From positions 1 through 8,282 of the forward strand of contig JAPSKG010000098.1 of assembly GCA_031177795.1 (NCBI GenBank): a stretch of 8,282 nucleotides of DNA, given 5' to 3'. The stretch's first letter is position 1. Each line of letters starts with the position of its first letter. A model generated the notes under the pieces. The model searched no databases, was not told where the DNA came from, and saw nothing but the letters and a program-made list of their open reading frames with translations. Below, one piece after another: positions 1 to 5,785 of the stretch. Both the position numbers and the translations under genes were made by a program. This DNA is from Domibacillus sp. GTDB lineage: Bacteria > Bacillota > Bacilli > Bacillales > Domibacillaceae.

Positions 1-373
1 TAACACTTAACCGAACAATGCTTGCAACAATTGCTGCATGGGCCCAAAAGAAAATGTCAGGCGGGCTGATAATCTGTAAAAGTTCTAGCAATCCTACCAA
101 ACAAACCGTAAAAAAGAAAAACAGCGATGTGGAAAAATAATAAGCCAACTGGCTGTAAAATCCGCCGCCAAGCCCGAAGCCCCATGAATAAAAAAAGTTC
201 CCTTGCTTGTATTGATCGTAAATAAACATTTTAAAAGGAATAATCTGGGACAATCCATCGTTTGGGCCAATCATAAACTGTCCTTTTGCCCATTCCTGCA
301 AAAAAAAGAGATGTGCAGCTGCAGATAAAAGCAAACTGCAGAACAGCAACAGCAGGACCGGTTTTTTTCTCAT
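1..373 (-). CDS. YfhO-family membrane glycosyltransferase, N-terminal part (cut by window edge)
   Basis: Only the first 124 residues are present; the gene runs off the left edge. The protein opens with a basic MRKK start and a hydrophobic segment at about residues 5-25. A polar loop with the motif GPNDGLSQIIPF follows, then a region rich in Gly, Tyr and Phe (SWGFGLGGGFYSQLAYYF) and further membrane segments. This arrangement fits YfhO-type multi-spanning GT-C enzymes, which take a sugar from an undecaprenyl-phosphate carrier on the outer face of the membrane. In Bacillus subtilis YfhO is required for GlcNAc decoration of lipoteichoic acid; applying that role here is inference. The ATG overlaps the stop codon of the upstream GtrA gene as ATGA (370-373), so translation is probably coupled. 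The family call is fairly sure; the acceptor polymer is not known. Confidence 0.8.
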   Translation of the reverse strand, partial: MRKKPVLLLLFCSLLLSAAAHLFFLQEWAKGQFMIGPNDGLSQIIPFKMFIYDQYKQGNFFYSWGFGLGGGFYSQLAYYFSTSLFFFFTVCLVGLLELLQIISPPDIFFWAHAAIVASIVRLSV

Positions 374-759
374 CCTTTCACGCTCTCTTTTTTTAAAATT
401 TTTCCTGTGAAAAAAAACGTCATTGGCACAGCAGCCACAACAGACAAAAGAGGTGTCATAAAACTGCTCAGATGAAAATATTCAATAAACACATACATAA
501 AACAAGAAGAAACAGTAAAGTTAAAAAGCTGTGTGAATGGAAACGCCAAAAACTTCGCTAGTGTCGGTTTTACATTAAAGGTAATATAGGAATTTAAAAA
601 AAACGACACAATCAAACTTAAAGAAAAAGCTGCAATATGAGAAATCATATATCCGAATGCTGCTGCTTTGTGAAGCAGCAAATAAAGGATATAGTAATTC
701 AGAGTGTTAATTCCCCCTATGATCACGAATCGGATAAATTCTCGGCCTGTTCTTTTCAT
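370..759 (-). CDS. GtrA-family membrane protein, probable lipid-linked sugar flippase
   Basis: The protein has 129 residues and four hydrophobic stretches at roughly residues 10-30, 37-59, 68-92 and 98-119, with a basic N-terminus (MKRTGREFIRFVIIGG) and a basic C-terminus. This is the size and shape of GtrA/GtcA proteins, and the RFVIIGGINTLNYY opening is typical of the family. These proteins are thought to move undecaprenyl-phosphate-linked sugars to the outer face of the membrane. The ATG at 759 follows a GGAG site at good spacing. The reading frame overlaps the end of the upstream glycosyltransferase by 53 bases and shares ATGA with the downstream YfhO-type gene, so the three are almost certainly one operon. 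Its place between a GT2 and a GT-C gene supports the flippase role. Confidence 0.9.
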   Translation of the reverse strand: MKRTGREFIRFVIIGGINTLNYYILYLLLHKAAAFGYMISHIAAFSLSLIVSFFLNSYITFNVKPTLAKFLAFPFTQLFNFTVSSCFMYVFIEYFHLSSFMTPLLSVVAAVPMTFFFTGKILKKESVKG

Positions 760-1693
760 ACGTTACTCCATTCATAATGTTTGTTTCTTGAATTAAGTAA
801 GGCGGACGTTTTTTTGTTTCACAGTAAATCCTGCCGATATACTCTCCTATAACACCCAAGCTTAATAGTTGAATGCCTCCAAGCAAAAGCACGGCCGTAA
901 TAATAGTAAAATACCCCGGCACATCAATTCCTTCTTTTAAGATATGAATAAAAGAAAGCGCACTGTATATAACAGAGAGCAGTAAAATAAACGTGCCTGT
1001 ATAAAAACAAATTCTGAGAGGCTTGTGATTAAAAGACAAAATCCCATCTAACCCGTAGTTAAGCAGCTTTGAAAACGACCATTTCGTTTCTCCATTTTCA
1101 CGAAGAACATTTTCGTAATCGATTATTTTTTGTTCCATGCCGATCCAGGAAAAAAGGCCTTTAGAAAAACGCTGGCCTTCATTTAACGACAAAGCGGCCT
1201 GGACAGCCCGGTCACTGAGAAGCCTAAAGTCTCCCACACCGTCTTCTAACTTTACATCCACTACTTTGTTAATCAATTTATAATAAGCAGAGCAGCATAA
1301 TTTCCGGAATAACCGCTCTCCTTTTCGATTTCGCCGGGCAATCACCTGGTCGTATCCTTCCTCATATCCTTTGATTAGCTCTGGAATTAAGTAAGGCGGA
1401 TGCTGAAGATCAGAATCCATGATAATGACCGCTCTTCCGCTTATATGCTGAAGCCCTGCTAAAAGAGCGGCTTCTTTTCCAAAATTTCTAGAAAAAGAAA
1501 TATATTTCACTTTGCTTGTTTTGGCAGATAACTGTTTAATTTGATCCAGTGTATGGTCTGTACTGGCATCGTTGATAAACAGCATTTCCACATCGTACGG
1601 AAGCCGTAAAAACTCATGGATAATTTTTTCATAAATCATTTGGATATTTTCTTCTTCATTGTAAGCCGGAATAATGACAGAAATGACGTCCAA
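707..1693 (-). CDS. Family 2 glycosyltransferase with two C-terminal membrane helices (CsbB/GtrB-like)
   Basis: This 328-residue enzyme probably charges undecaprenyl phosphate with a sugar on the inner face of the membrane. Visible family features are VIIPAYNEEENI near the N-terminus, LFINDASTD, SRNFGKEAALLAGL, and the metal and nucleotide-sugar motif MDSDLQHPP with DSD at about residues 93-95. Two membrane helices lie near 228-252 and 261-286, followed by GVIGEYIGRIY, typical of the DPM1/GtrB/CsbB branch. An upstream in-frame ATG at 1762 would add 23 residues that lack family character. The TTG at 1693 has a strong AAAGGAGGTC site (1701-1710) nine bases away and puts the VISVIIPAYNE strand at the N-terminus, so TTG is chosen. 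In B. subtilis, csbB and yfhO cooperate in lipoteichoic acid glycosylation; CsbB is the closest functional analogue, but orthology is not proven. Confidence 0.9.
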   Translation of the reverse strand: MDVISVIIPAYNEEENIQMIYEKIIHEFLRLPYDVEMLFINDASTDHTLDQIKQLSAKTSKVKYISFSRNFGKEAALLAGLQHISGRAVIIMDSDLQHPPYLIPELIKGYEEGYDQVIARRNRKGERLFRKLCCSAYYKLINKVVDVKLEDGVGDFRLLSDRAVQAALSLNEGQRFSKGLFSWIGMEQKIIDYENVLRENGETKWSFSKLLNYGLDGILSFNHKPLRICFYTGTFILLLSVIYSALSFIHILKEGIDVPGYFTIITAVLLLGGIQLLSLGVIGEYIGRIYCETKKRPPYLIQETNIMNGVTYEKNRPRIYPIRDHRGN

Positions 1694-1700
1694 TGGTCCG

Positions 1701-1710
1701 GACCTCCTTT
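1701..1710 (-). promoter_or_regulatory. Ribosome-binding site that fixes the TTG start of the GT2 gene
   Basis: On the minus strand the site reads AAAGGAGGTC, close to a full anti-Shine-Dalgarno match. It ends about nine bases before TTG (1693-1691). No comparable site lies before the upstream ATG at 1762. This placement is the main reason to shorten the gene. Confidence 0.8.
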
Positions 1711-1780
1711 TAAATGGGTGCAAATACAATCGATGCATTTGTTTACAGCTAGGTTGCCCCATCTTTTCTTCTCTATAACC

Positions 1781-1808
1781 ATCCCCTGAAAAAGAAGCAC
1801 CTTCAAAC
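1781..1808 (-). promoter_or_regulatory. Candidate SigB-type promoter for the glycosylation operon
   Basis: On the minus strand GTTTGA (1803-1808) and GGGGAT (1781-1786) each match the SigB consensus elements GTTTAA and GGGTAT at five of six bases. The spacer is 16 bases, slightly longer than usual. The B. subtilis gene csbB is known to be under SigB control, which is the reason for looking. The match is suggestive only. Nothing else in the 258 bases between the divergent starts reads clearly as a promoter for this operon. Confidence 0.3.
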
Positions 1809-1940
1809 TTGCTGATGCCAAAAATACAGAGGTTATTCGACTAATTTACAATGCAGGAGAAAAGGAAAAGCACAAAAAAATGGCGGGAATAGGTGAATGT
1901 TAAATGGATAGGCTATGACCTGTAAGGCACTACAATCGTA

Positions 1941-1947
1941 AAGGAGG
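1941..1947 (+). promoter_or_regulatory. Ribosome-binding site of tlp
   Basis: AAGGAGG lies upstream of two adjacent ATG codons. The gap is four bases to the ATG at 1952 and seven to the ATG at 1955. The second spacing is the more usual one, so 1955 is the preferred start. The two choices differ by one methionine. Confidence 0.75.
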
Positions 1948-1954
1948 AATTATG

Positions 1955-2197
1955 ATGGCCCAAAAAAGAGGCAAAAATACCCCAAACCCGGATAACCGGT
2001 CAGATAACGTACAAAAACTGCAAAAAATGGTTCATAACACCCTCGAGAACATAGAGGCAGCAGAAGAATCAATGATTTTTTCCTCTGAAAAACAAAAAAA
2101 TGCCATTAAAGCAAAAAATGAACGCCGCAGAGAAAGCATTGAAGGCTTCCGTGAAGAACTTCATGATGAAGCAGCCGCAAAGAAAAACAGCGATTAA
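1955..2197 (+). CDS. tlp: Small acid-soluble spore protein Tlp
   Basis: This 80-residue, highly charged protein has no hydrophobic segment. It carries the hallmark core of the Tlp family: PDNRSDNVQKLQKMVHNT, then NIEAAEESM, then KNERRRESIEGFREELHDEA. Tlp is a minor small acid-soluble protein packed into the spore core during late sporulation. Its name means thioredoxin-like, but it has no CxxC redox motif, and none is present here. In B. subtilis the gene is made in the forespore under SigG. The upstream region holds a GAATG at 1895-1899 that could be part of a SigG -35 element, but I cannot find a convincing -10 at proper distance and claim no promoter. The gene stands alone, divergent from the glycosyltransferase operon and closed by a strong terminator. 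Confidence 0.93.
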   Translation: MAQKRGKNTPNPDNRSDNVQKLQKMVHNTLENIEAAEESMIFSSEKQKNAIKAKNERRRESIEGFREELHDEAAAKKNSD

Positions 2198-2226
2198 TAA
2201 CATGTTTTTATTAAGCCGGCAGCAAC

Positions 2227-2259
2227 AAAAATGGAGAAGCAGCAAGCTTCTCCATTTTT
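2227..2259. terminator. Bidirectional intrinsic terminator between tlp and the epimerase gene
   Basis: A ten-base perfect stem, ATGGAGAAGC (2231-2240) with GCTTCTCCAT (2246-2255), encloses a five-base loop. It is flanked by AAAA on the left and TTTT on the right, so it can end transcription on both strands. It serves the two convergent genes, tlp on plus and the aldose epimerase-like gene on minus. Confidence 0.92.
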
Positions 2260-2279
2260 CTTTTTATTTATTTGGTTTT

Positions 2280-3158
2280 TTACTTAAAGGCCATTTTGTA
2301 TCCAGCTTTGAATGTTTGGTTTGCTTCAAGTTGATTTATCCCTTTTTTTTCTTTGAAGTCACCAGTTGTTTCAACAGCATCAGCAATACCATACCACGGT
2401 TCAATACAAACAAATGGGGCTATTGTATTTTGTTCTTTGTTGTATTTAGACCACAGCCCAACAAAAGGAAAGCCGGTCAGCTCAACTTCAACACCATGAT
2501 TTGATTTGCTGGATTTTATTGATGCGTGATCGATATGACTGTAAATGCATGCGTCATTGGCAAACACAGACGGCTTTAAAGAAATAACCTGCCGGCCTTG
2601 AACGGTTCCTTTTTCTTTTACAAGAGAGTTTTCCAATTCATATTCAATCACTTTTTTATCTGATGCAGGAACAAGCTCTACTGTATAGTCTTCAATCGTT
2701 TCACCCTCCGCTAAAGGAATGCGGAAAGCAGGATGTCCTCCAATGGAAAAATACATGGTTTTACGGCTTTCGTTTATCACTTCCCATTGAACTTGAAGTG
2801 AATCTTGCTCGAGTGTGTAATGAATAACGACTTGAAACTCGTATGGATATACGTCTTGAAATGAACCTTCAGATTCAAATACAAATGAGGCTTTTTCTTT
2901 TGACTGGGCTTTCACCTTGAAATTTACATCCCTTAAAAAACCGTGCTGGGACATATGATAGGTTTTTTCATCTAACGTAAAACGGTCTCTTTTTAATCTT
3001 CCGACAATCGGGAACAAAACTGGAGAAACTCTTCCCCAATAAGCGCTGTTGCCACTCCACATATAATCCATTCCATTTTTCTTGTGATGCACCTGGCGCA
3101 CTTCTGCTCCTTCTGTTGCAATGTTTACTTTTAACCAATCGTTTTCAATGACAAGCAT
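2280..3158 (-). CDS. Aldose 1-epimerase family protein (LacX/YihR-like)
   Basis: The protein has 292 residues, a normal length for the bacterial galactose-mutarotase-like fold. Key residues are in place: His72 in SQHGFLRD, His142 in IGGHPAFRIP, and Glu253 in CIEPWYG, which act as acid and base in the mutarotase superfamily. It would interconvert alpha and beta anomers of an aldose in the cytoplasm. The substrate is unknown; members of this LacX-like branch are often annotated only as a family protein, and sugar-phosphate substrates are possible. The ATG at 3158 has a GAGGGG site about nine bases upstream. The gene lies 67 bases downstream of the ferredoxin gene on the same strand with no terminator between, so the two may be co-transcribed, although their functions are not obviously linked. 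Confidence 0.9.
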   Translation of the reverse strand: MLVIENDWLKVNIATEGAEVRQVHHKKNGMDYMWSGNSAYWGRVSPVLFPIVGRLKRDRFTLDEKTYHMSQHGFLRDVNFKVKAQSKEKASFVFESEGSFQDVYPYEFQVVIHYTLEQDSLQVQWEVINESRKTMYFSIGGHPAFRIPLAEGETIEDYTVELVPASDKKVIEYELENSLVKEKGTVQGRQVISLKPSVFANDACIYSHIDHASIKSSKSNHGVEVELTGFPFVGLWSKYNKEQNTIAPFVCIEPWYGIADAVETTGDFKEKKGINQLEANQTFKAGYKMAFK

Positions 3159-3209
3159 TTGTTGAACCCCTCTTTTCTCTCTGCCACTTCTTCTTTTACT
3201 TTAGCCTAC

Positions 3210-3238
3210 GCCGGCAAAAATACATTTATTCTGCCGGC
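3210..3238 (-). other. GC-rich hairpin over the ferredoxin stop codon, no T tract
   Basis: GCCGGCA and TGCCGGC form a perfect seven-base GC-rich stem, and AATA/TATT adds a short inner stem past a small internal loop. The hairpin spans the last codons and stop of the ferredoxin gene and lies in the gap before the epimerase gene. No run of T follows on either strand, so it is not a standard terminator. It could stabilise or process a two-gene messenger, or be incidental. Confidence 0.45.
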
Positions 3239-3549
3239 CGCGGCCCGGCATCCATGCCTGATTCTTTTTCTGTCATTACTGGCCGGACCGTTGCATCCCC
3301 GTTTACGTGCACCTGGCACGATAAGCGCAAGCCAGTATCCATCAGCCCTTTTCCTGAAAATGCTGTTTGTTCCACACTGGTTAATTCAGAAAAATCTCCT
3401 TCAATAACTTCTACCCGGCAAGTTGTACATCTTGCTTTGCCTCCACAGCGATGAAGAATATCTACTCCGTTATCTTCTAAAGCTAAAACAAGTTTTTTTC
3501 CTTTTTCTACGTTGAATGTTCCATATCCTTCTACTGTTACATTTGGCAT
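3226..3549 (-). CDS. Plant-type [2Fe-2S] ferredoxin
   Basis: This 107-residue protein is a single 2Fe-2S ferredoxin domain. The cluster ligands are visible as Cys35, Cys41 and Cys44 in RCGGKARCTTCRV and Cys78 in LRLSCQV, the C-x5-C-x2-C pattern with a distant fourth Cys. It is a small cytoplasmic electron carrier; the partner reductase and acceptor are not shown by the window. The start ATG has a textbook AAAAAGGAGG site. The C-terminal tail (MDAGPRPAE) is rich in Pro, Gly and Ala and lies in locally GC-rich DNA, unlike the rest of the gene. Its downstream neighbour on the same strand is the aldose epimerase-like gene. An interrupted small reading frame ends just before its ribosome-binding site. 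Confidence 0.93.
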   Translation of the reverse strand: MPNVTVEGYGTFNVEKGKKLVLALEDNGVDILHRCGGKARCTTCRVEVIEGDFSELTSVEQTAFSGKGLMDTGLRLSCQVHVNGDATVRPVMTEKESGMDAGPRPAE

Positions 3550-3564
3550 TTTATTTCCTCCTTT

Positions 3565-3759
3565 TTAATTGGGCTTATTTCCCACTTTGGTTTTAACCAT
3601 ATCATCCTGTTTCTTTTTTAGGAAGCTCTTCGCCTCACTGGCTTGCAAAACCGCCTTAAACCTTTTAGGCAGAAGGTTTTTTTAAAATCGGCTTTCACTA
3701 AAGTTTCTTCCCCTTTTTATCATATCCAAATCACCATTTATTCCACCATTGCCCATCAT
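3565..3759 (-). pseudogene. Small reading frame interrupted by one in-frame TAA, possible decayed gene
   Basis: Reading the minus strand from ATG at 3759 gives 25 codons to a TAA at 3682-3684. The same frame then stays open for 38 more codons and ends in TAA at 3565, against the ferredoxin ribosome-binding site. The second half looks protein-like, with KAVLQASEAKSFLKKKQDDM in it. Without the internal stop this would be a 64-residue basic protein. No Shine-Dalgarno site precedes the ATG. I do not recognise a family. It may be a recently broken small gene, a 27-residue peptide starting at an internal TTG, or chance. Confidence 0.3.
3658..3683 (+). terminator. Plus-strand terminator-like hairpin without an obvious gene
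   Basis: AAACCTTTT and AGAAGGTTT pair over nine bases (one wobble) around the loop AGGC, and the right arm runs into seven T on the plus strand. It has the form of an intrinsic terminator, but no plus-strand gene lies upstream; everything back to tlp is on the minus strand. It could stop antisense transcription or simply be a by-product of AT-rich sequence. Confidence 0.4.
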
Positions 3760-3780
3760 TGTTTAACGATAACCAGGAAA

Positions 3781-3814
3781 TAAAAAAGCAAGCTGAATAA
3801 ATAGTCAGCTTGCT
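3781..3814 (-). terminator. Minus-strand intrinsic terminator after the 63-residue reading frame
   Basis: AGCAAGCTGA (3787-3796) and TCAGCTTGCT (3805-3814) form a perfect ten-base stem with an eight-base loop. On the minus strand the stem is followed by TTTTTTA. It lies 43 bases after the stop of the reading frame at 3858-4049 and separates it from the ferredoxin region. Confidence 0.88.
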
Positions 3815-3857
3815 CAAGAAAGTGAATATACCTTTTTATATTCTGTAAATCTTATTT

Positions 3858-4049
3858 TTATGAATAAAATGCCCTTCCCGTTACATAAGCCTGATAAGTA
3901 TTTTTTAACCAGTAAATACAGTGATCCTGCAAAAAACCACGACTAAAAAAAGTGCATATATGGGAAAATTTCCAATCATGAATCAGCGCTTTTTCAACTA
4001 TTTTCTGTTCAGTCCCCGGGATCATGGCATACTCGCCGCCAAATGTCAT
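3858..4049 (-). CDS. Hypothetical 63-residue protein
   Basis: I do not recognise this protein. It has 63 residues, with several aromatic residues, three His and two Cys in the C-terminal two thirds (for example DWKFSHICTFFSRGF and YWLKNTYQAY), and no clear membrane segment or signal peptide. Its main support is context: a strong minus-strand terminator follows its stop within 50 bases, and no other minus-strand gene could use it. Against it, the ATG at 4049 lacks a good Shine-Dalgarno site. A second in-frame ATG at 4025 follows GGCGGCGAGT, which is also weak. It stands alone, divergent from the ureohydrolase. The terminator could instead belong to a small RNA covering the same stretch. Confidence 0.45.
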   Translation of the reverse strand: MTFGGEYAMIPGTEQKIVEKALIHDWKFSHICTFFSRGFLQDHCIYWLKNTYQAYVTGRAFYS

Positions 4050-4206
4050 CGTTCAGATTTTAAAGAATGTTAGAAAAAGTGCAGACAAGCGTTTTACTTG
4101 ATCGCTCTTTCGTCCAGTTTATCACTTTTATTCTTTAAATTTCCGGTTTTTTTCCAAACCATCAGGGAATAAAACAGTGTGCAGATTTATAGAAAGGACT
4201 GTTGAA

Positions 4207-5151
4207 ATGAGCGAAACAATTTATGGAAACACCCCTTGTTTTCTTGGAGCAAAAAACCTGGTAAACAAAGAGGATTTAAGCAGCGCTGATGCCGTTATTT
4301 ACGGTATACCCTGGGAGGGTGCTGTAACCTGGGGTGATTACACCGGCTGTGAACTTGGCCCAAAAGTTATGCGTTTAAGTTCCGGGCGCTATAGTGGCTA
4401 TTTGCCAGAATTAAACCATATAGATGTATTTGAACACATAAAGCTTGGAGATATAGGCGATGTGGACGTAGTACCGGCAGATGTAGAAGAAACAATGGAC
4501 CGGATCACACAGTTTACTGAGCCTTTGTGGGCAAGCGGCAAGTTTTTAATCGGCCTTGGCGGCGATCATGGAGTGACTTTTCCAATTATTCGGTCACTGG
4601 CAAACTCGGGGAAAAAAGTCGGTATCATCCATCTTGATGCCCATTATGATAATTTGCCTTCTCATGATGGCGACCCGTATGCGCGCTGCAGTCCATTTAT
4701 GCGGTTGTATGAACAGCAAGGCGTCCGGAATAAAAGCATTATCCATACAGGCATTCACGGGCCGCGCAACAAGCCGGAAAGCGGACGGAATGCACATGAA
4801 GCAGGTGCCGTAACAATTACCATTAATGATATTCGGGAACATAAAGATTTAAAAGCACTTGCACGCCATTTACACAAATTGGCTTCACAAAAAGTTGATT
4901 GTGTTTATTTAAGCATTTGCAGTGATGTGCTTGATTACGCCTTTAACCCGGGTGGGCCGGTAGACGGAAATGGTTTAACCTCTTATGAACTTTTGACGCT
5001 TGTTCACGAAATAGCAAAACAAGGCATTGTCGGCATGGATTTTGTTGAAGTTTATCCTCAGCAAGACCCTTCCCAGTTTTCCGCTCATTTGTCTTCGACG
5101 ATTGTTTTATATGCGCTTGCCGGCCATATTTTAAACAAAAAAGCAAAATAA
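4207..5151 (+). CDS. Ureohydrolase (arginase/agmatinase/formimidoylglutamase) family protein
   Basis: The 314-residue protein has the arginase-fold motifs in order: GLGGDHG with metal ligand His121; HLDAHYDN with Asp144, His146 and Asp148; and SICSDVLDYAFNPG with Asp240. Family members hydrolyse guanidino or formimino groups of arginine, agmatine, guanidinobutyrate or formiminoglutamate, using two Mn or similar ions. The third motif is usually SxDxD; here the first Asp is replaced by Cys238 (codon 4918-4920), so one expected metal ligand is changed. The sequence resembles agmatinase/HutG types more than true arginase, but the substrate cannot be told. The ATG at 4207 follows AAAGGA with eight bases spacing; an in-frame ATG at 4177 lacks one. 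The gene stands alone and ends at a strong terminator. Confidence 0.88.
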   Translation: MSETIYGNTPCFLGAKNLVNKEDLSSADAVIYGIPWEGAVTWGDYTGCELGPKVMRLSSGRYSGYLPELNHIDVFEHIKLGDIGDVDVVPADVEETMDRITQFTEPLWASGKFLIGLGGDHGVTFPIIRSLANSGKKVGIIHLDAHYDNLPSHDGDPYARCSPFMRLYEQQGVRNKSIIHTGIHGPRNKPESGRNAHEAGAVTITINDIREHKDLKALARHLHKLASQKVDCVYLSICSDVLDYAFNPGGPVDGNGLTSYELLTLVHEIAKQGIVGMDFVEVYPQQDPSQFSAHLSSTIVLYALAGHILNKKAK

Positions 5152-5194
5152 ATCTTTTTCGCCAATAAAACAAACCGTCTTTTTCTTGCCAATT

Positions 5195-5228
5195 AAAAAG
5201 GATATTCCAGTATTGGAATATCCTTTTT
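5195..5228. terminator. Bidirectional intrinsic terminator between the ureohydrolase and crr
   Basis: AAAAAGGATATTCCA and TGGAATATCCTTTTT form a perfect 15-base stem closed by a four-base loop. The A and T ends supply the T tract on each strand. It sits between two convergent genes and should end both messages. Confidence 0.93.
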
Positions 5229-5236
5229 ACTTTTTC

Positions 5237-5755
5237 TTATAGTGTAATTGTTAAAACAGGTGTTTCTCCTGCTACGGTTGCCGTGTTTTCATGTTTGTCC
5301 ATGTTTTTAACAATGTCCCCGTTTGAGATAATCATCGGTGTAATTGTACTTGTTGCTTTTTCACTAACAAGGTCAAGATCGTACGTAACCAACAGATCGC
5401 CTTTTTTCACTTGATCTCCTTCTGCTACATGTACGTTAAACCCTTCACCCTTCATGTTTACCGTGTCCAGGCCAATATGAATTAAAATCTCCAGTCCGCC
5501 TGTTGCTTCAAGACCAATAGCATGCTTTGTCGGAAACACGTTCAGCACTTTTGCATCCGCAGGTGCTACTACTTTTCCTTCTGACGGTGAAAAAGCTATG
5601 CCGTCGCCCATCATTTTTTGTGAAAAAACCGGATCTGGCACATCTCCTAAACTTACAGAATTTCCTGTCATTGGTGAAACAAGTACAACCTCAGATACAC
5701 TTTTTGGAGCTTCCTTTTCTTCTTTGCCCCCGAATAACTTGCTTAAAAAACCCAT
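5237..5755 (-). CDS. crr: PTS system glucose-type EIIA component
   Basis: This 172-residue soluble protein matches free-standing EIIA-Glc proteins of Bacillaceae. After a short linker (MGFLSKLFGGKEEKEAP) it has VLVSPMTGNSVSLGDVPDPVF, GDGIAFSPSEGKVVAPADA, His78 in PTKHAIGL and His93 in ILIHIGLDTVNMKGEGF. His93 is the expected phosphorylation site, receiving phosphate from HPr and passing it to an EIIB domain; His78 is the conserved helper. It acts in the cytoplasm with a membrane EIIBC not present in the window. The ATG has an AAAGGAGA site. It lies 30 bases downstream of a ribokinase pseudogene on the same strand. The gene itself is intact and appears under selection. B. subtilis has a similar stand-alone EIIA, YpqE. 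Confidence 0.92.
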   Translation of the reverse strand: MGFLSKLFGGKEEKEAPKSVSEVVLVSPMTGNSVSLGDVPDPVFSQKMMGDGIAFSPSEGKVVAPADAKVLNVFPTKHAIGLEATGGLEILIHIGLDTVNMKGEGFNVHVAEGDQVKKGDLLVTYDLDLVSEKATSTITPMIISNGDIVKNMDKHENTATVAGETPVLTITL

Positions 5756-5785
5756 AGTAACATCTCTCCTTTTTATTCTTATTCC

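Noticed and set aside
1694..1762. ATG at 1762 as the start of the GT2 glycosyltransferase
   Set aside because: It adds 23 residues without family character and has no good ribosome-binding site, while the TTG at 1693 has a near-perfect one.
1891..1934. SigG promoter for tlp
   Set aside because: GAATG at 1895 has no fitting -10 at the right distance. GGATA at 1906 with CACTACA at 1928 would put the start on the ribosome-binding site.
2100..2504. Plus-strand frame running from within tlp through the terminator into the epimerase gene
   Set aside because: It crosses a strong terminator and is antisense to a well-supported gene. It is a shadow frame.
3159..3454. Plus-strand frames opposite the ferredoxin gene
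   Set aside because: They are antisense to a clear 2Fe-2S ferredoxin and have no ribosome-binding site or family features.
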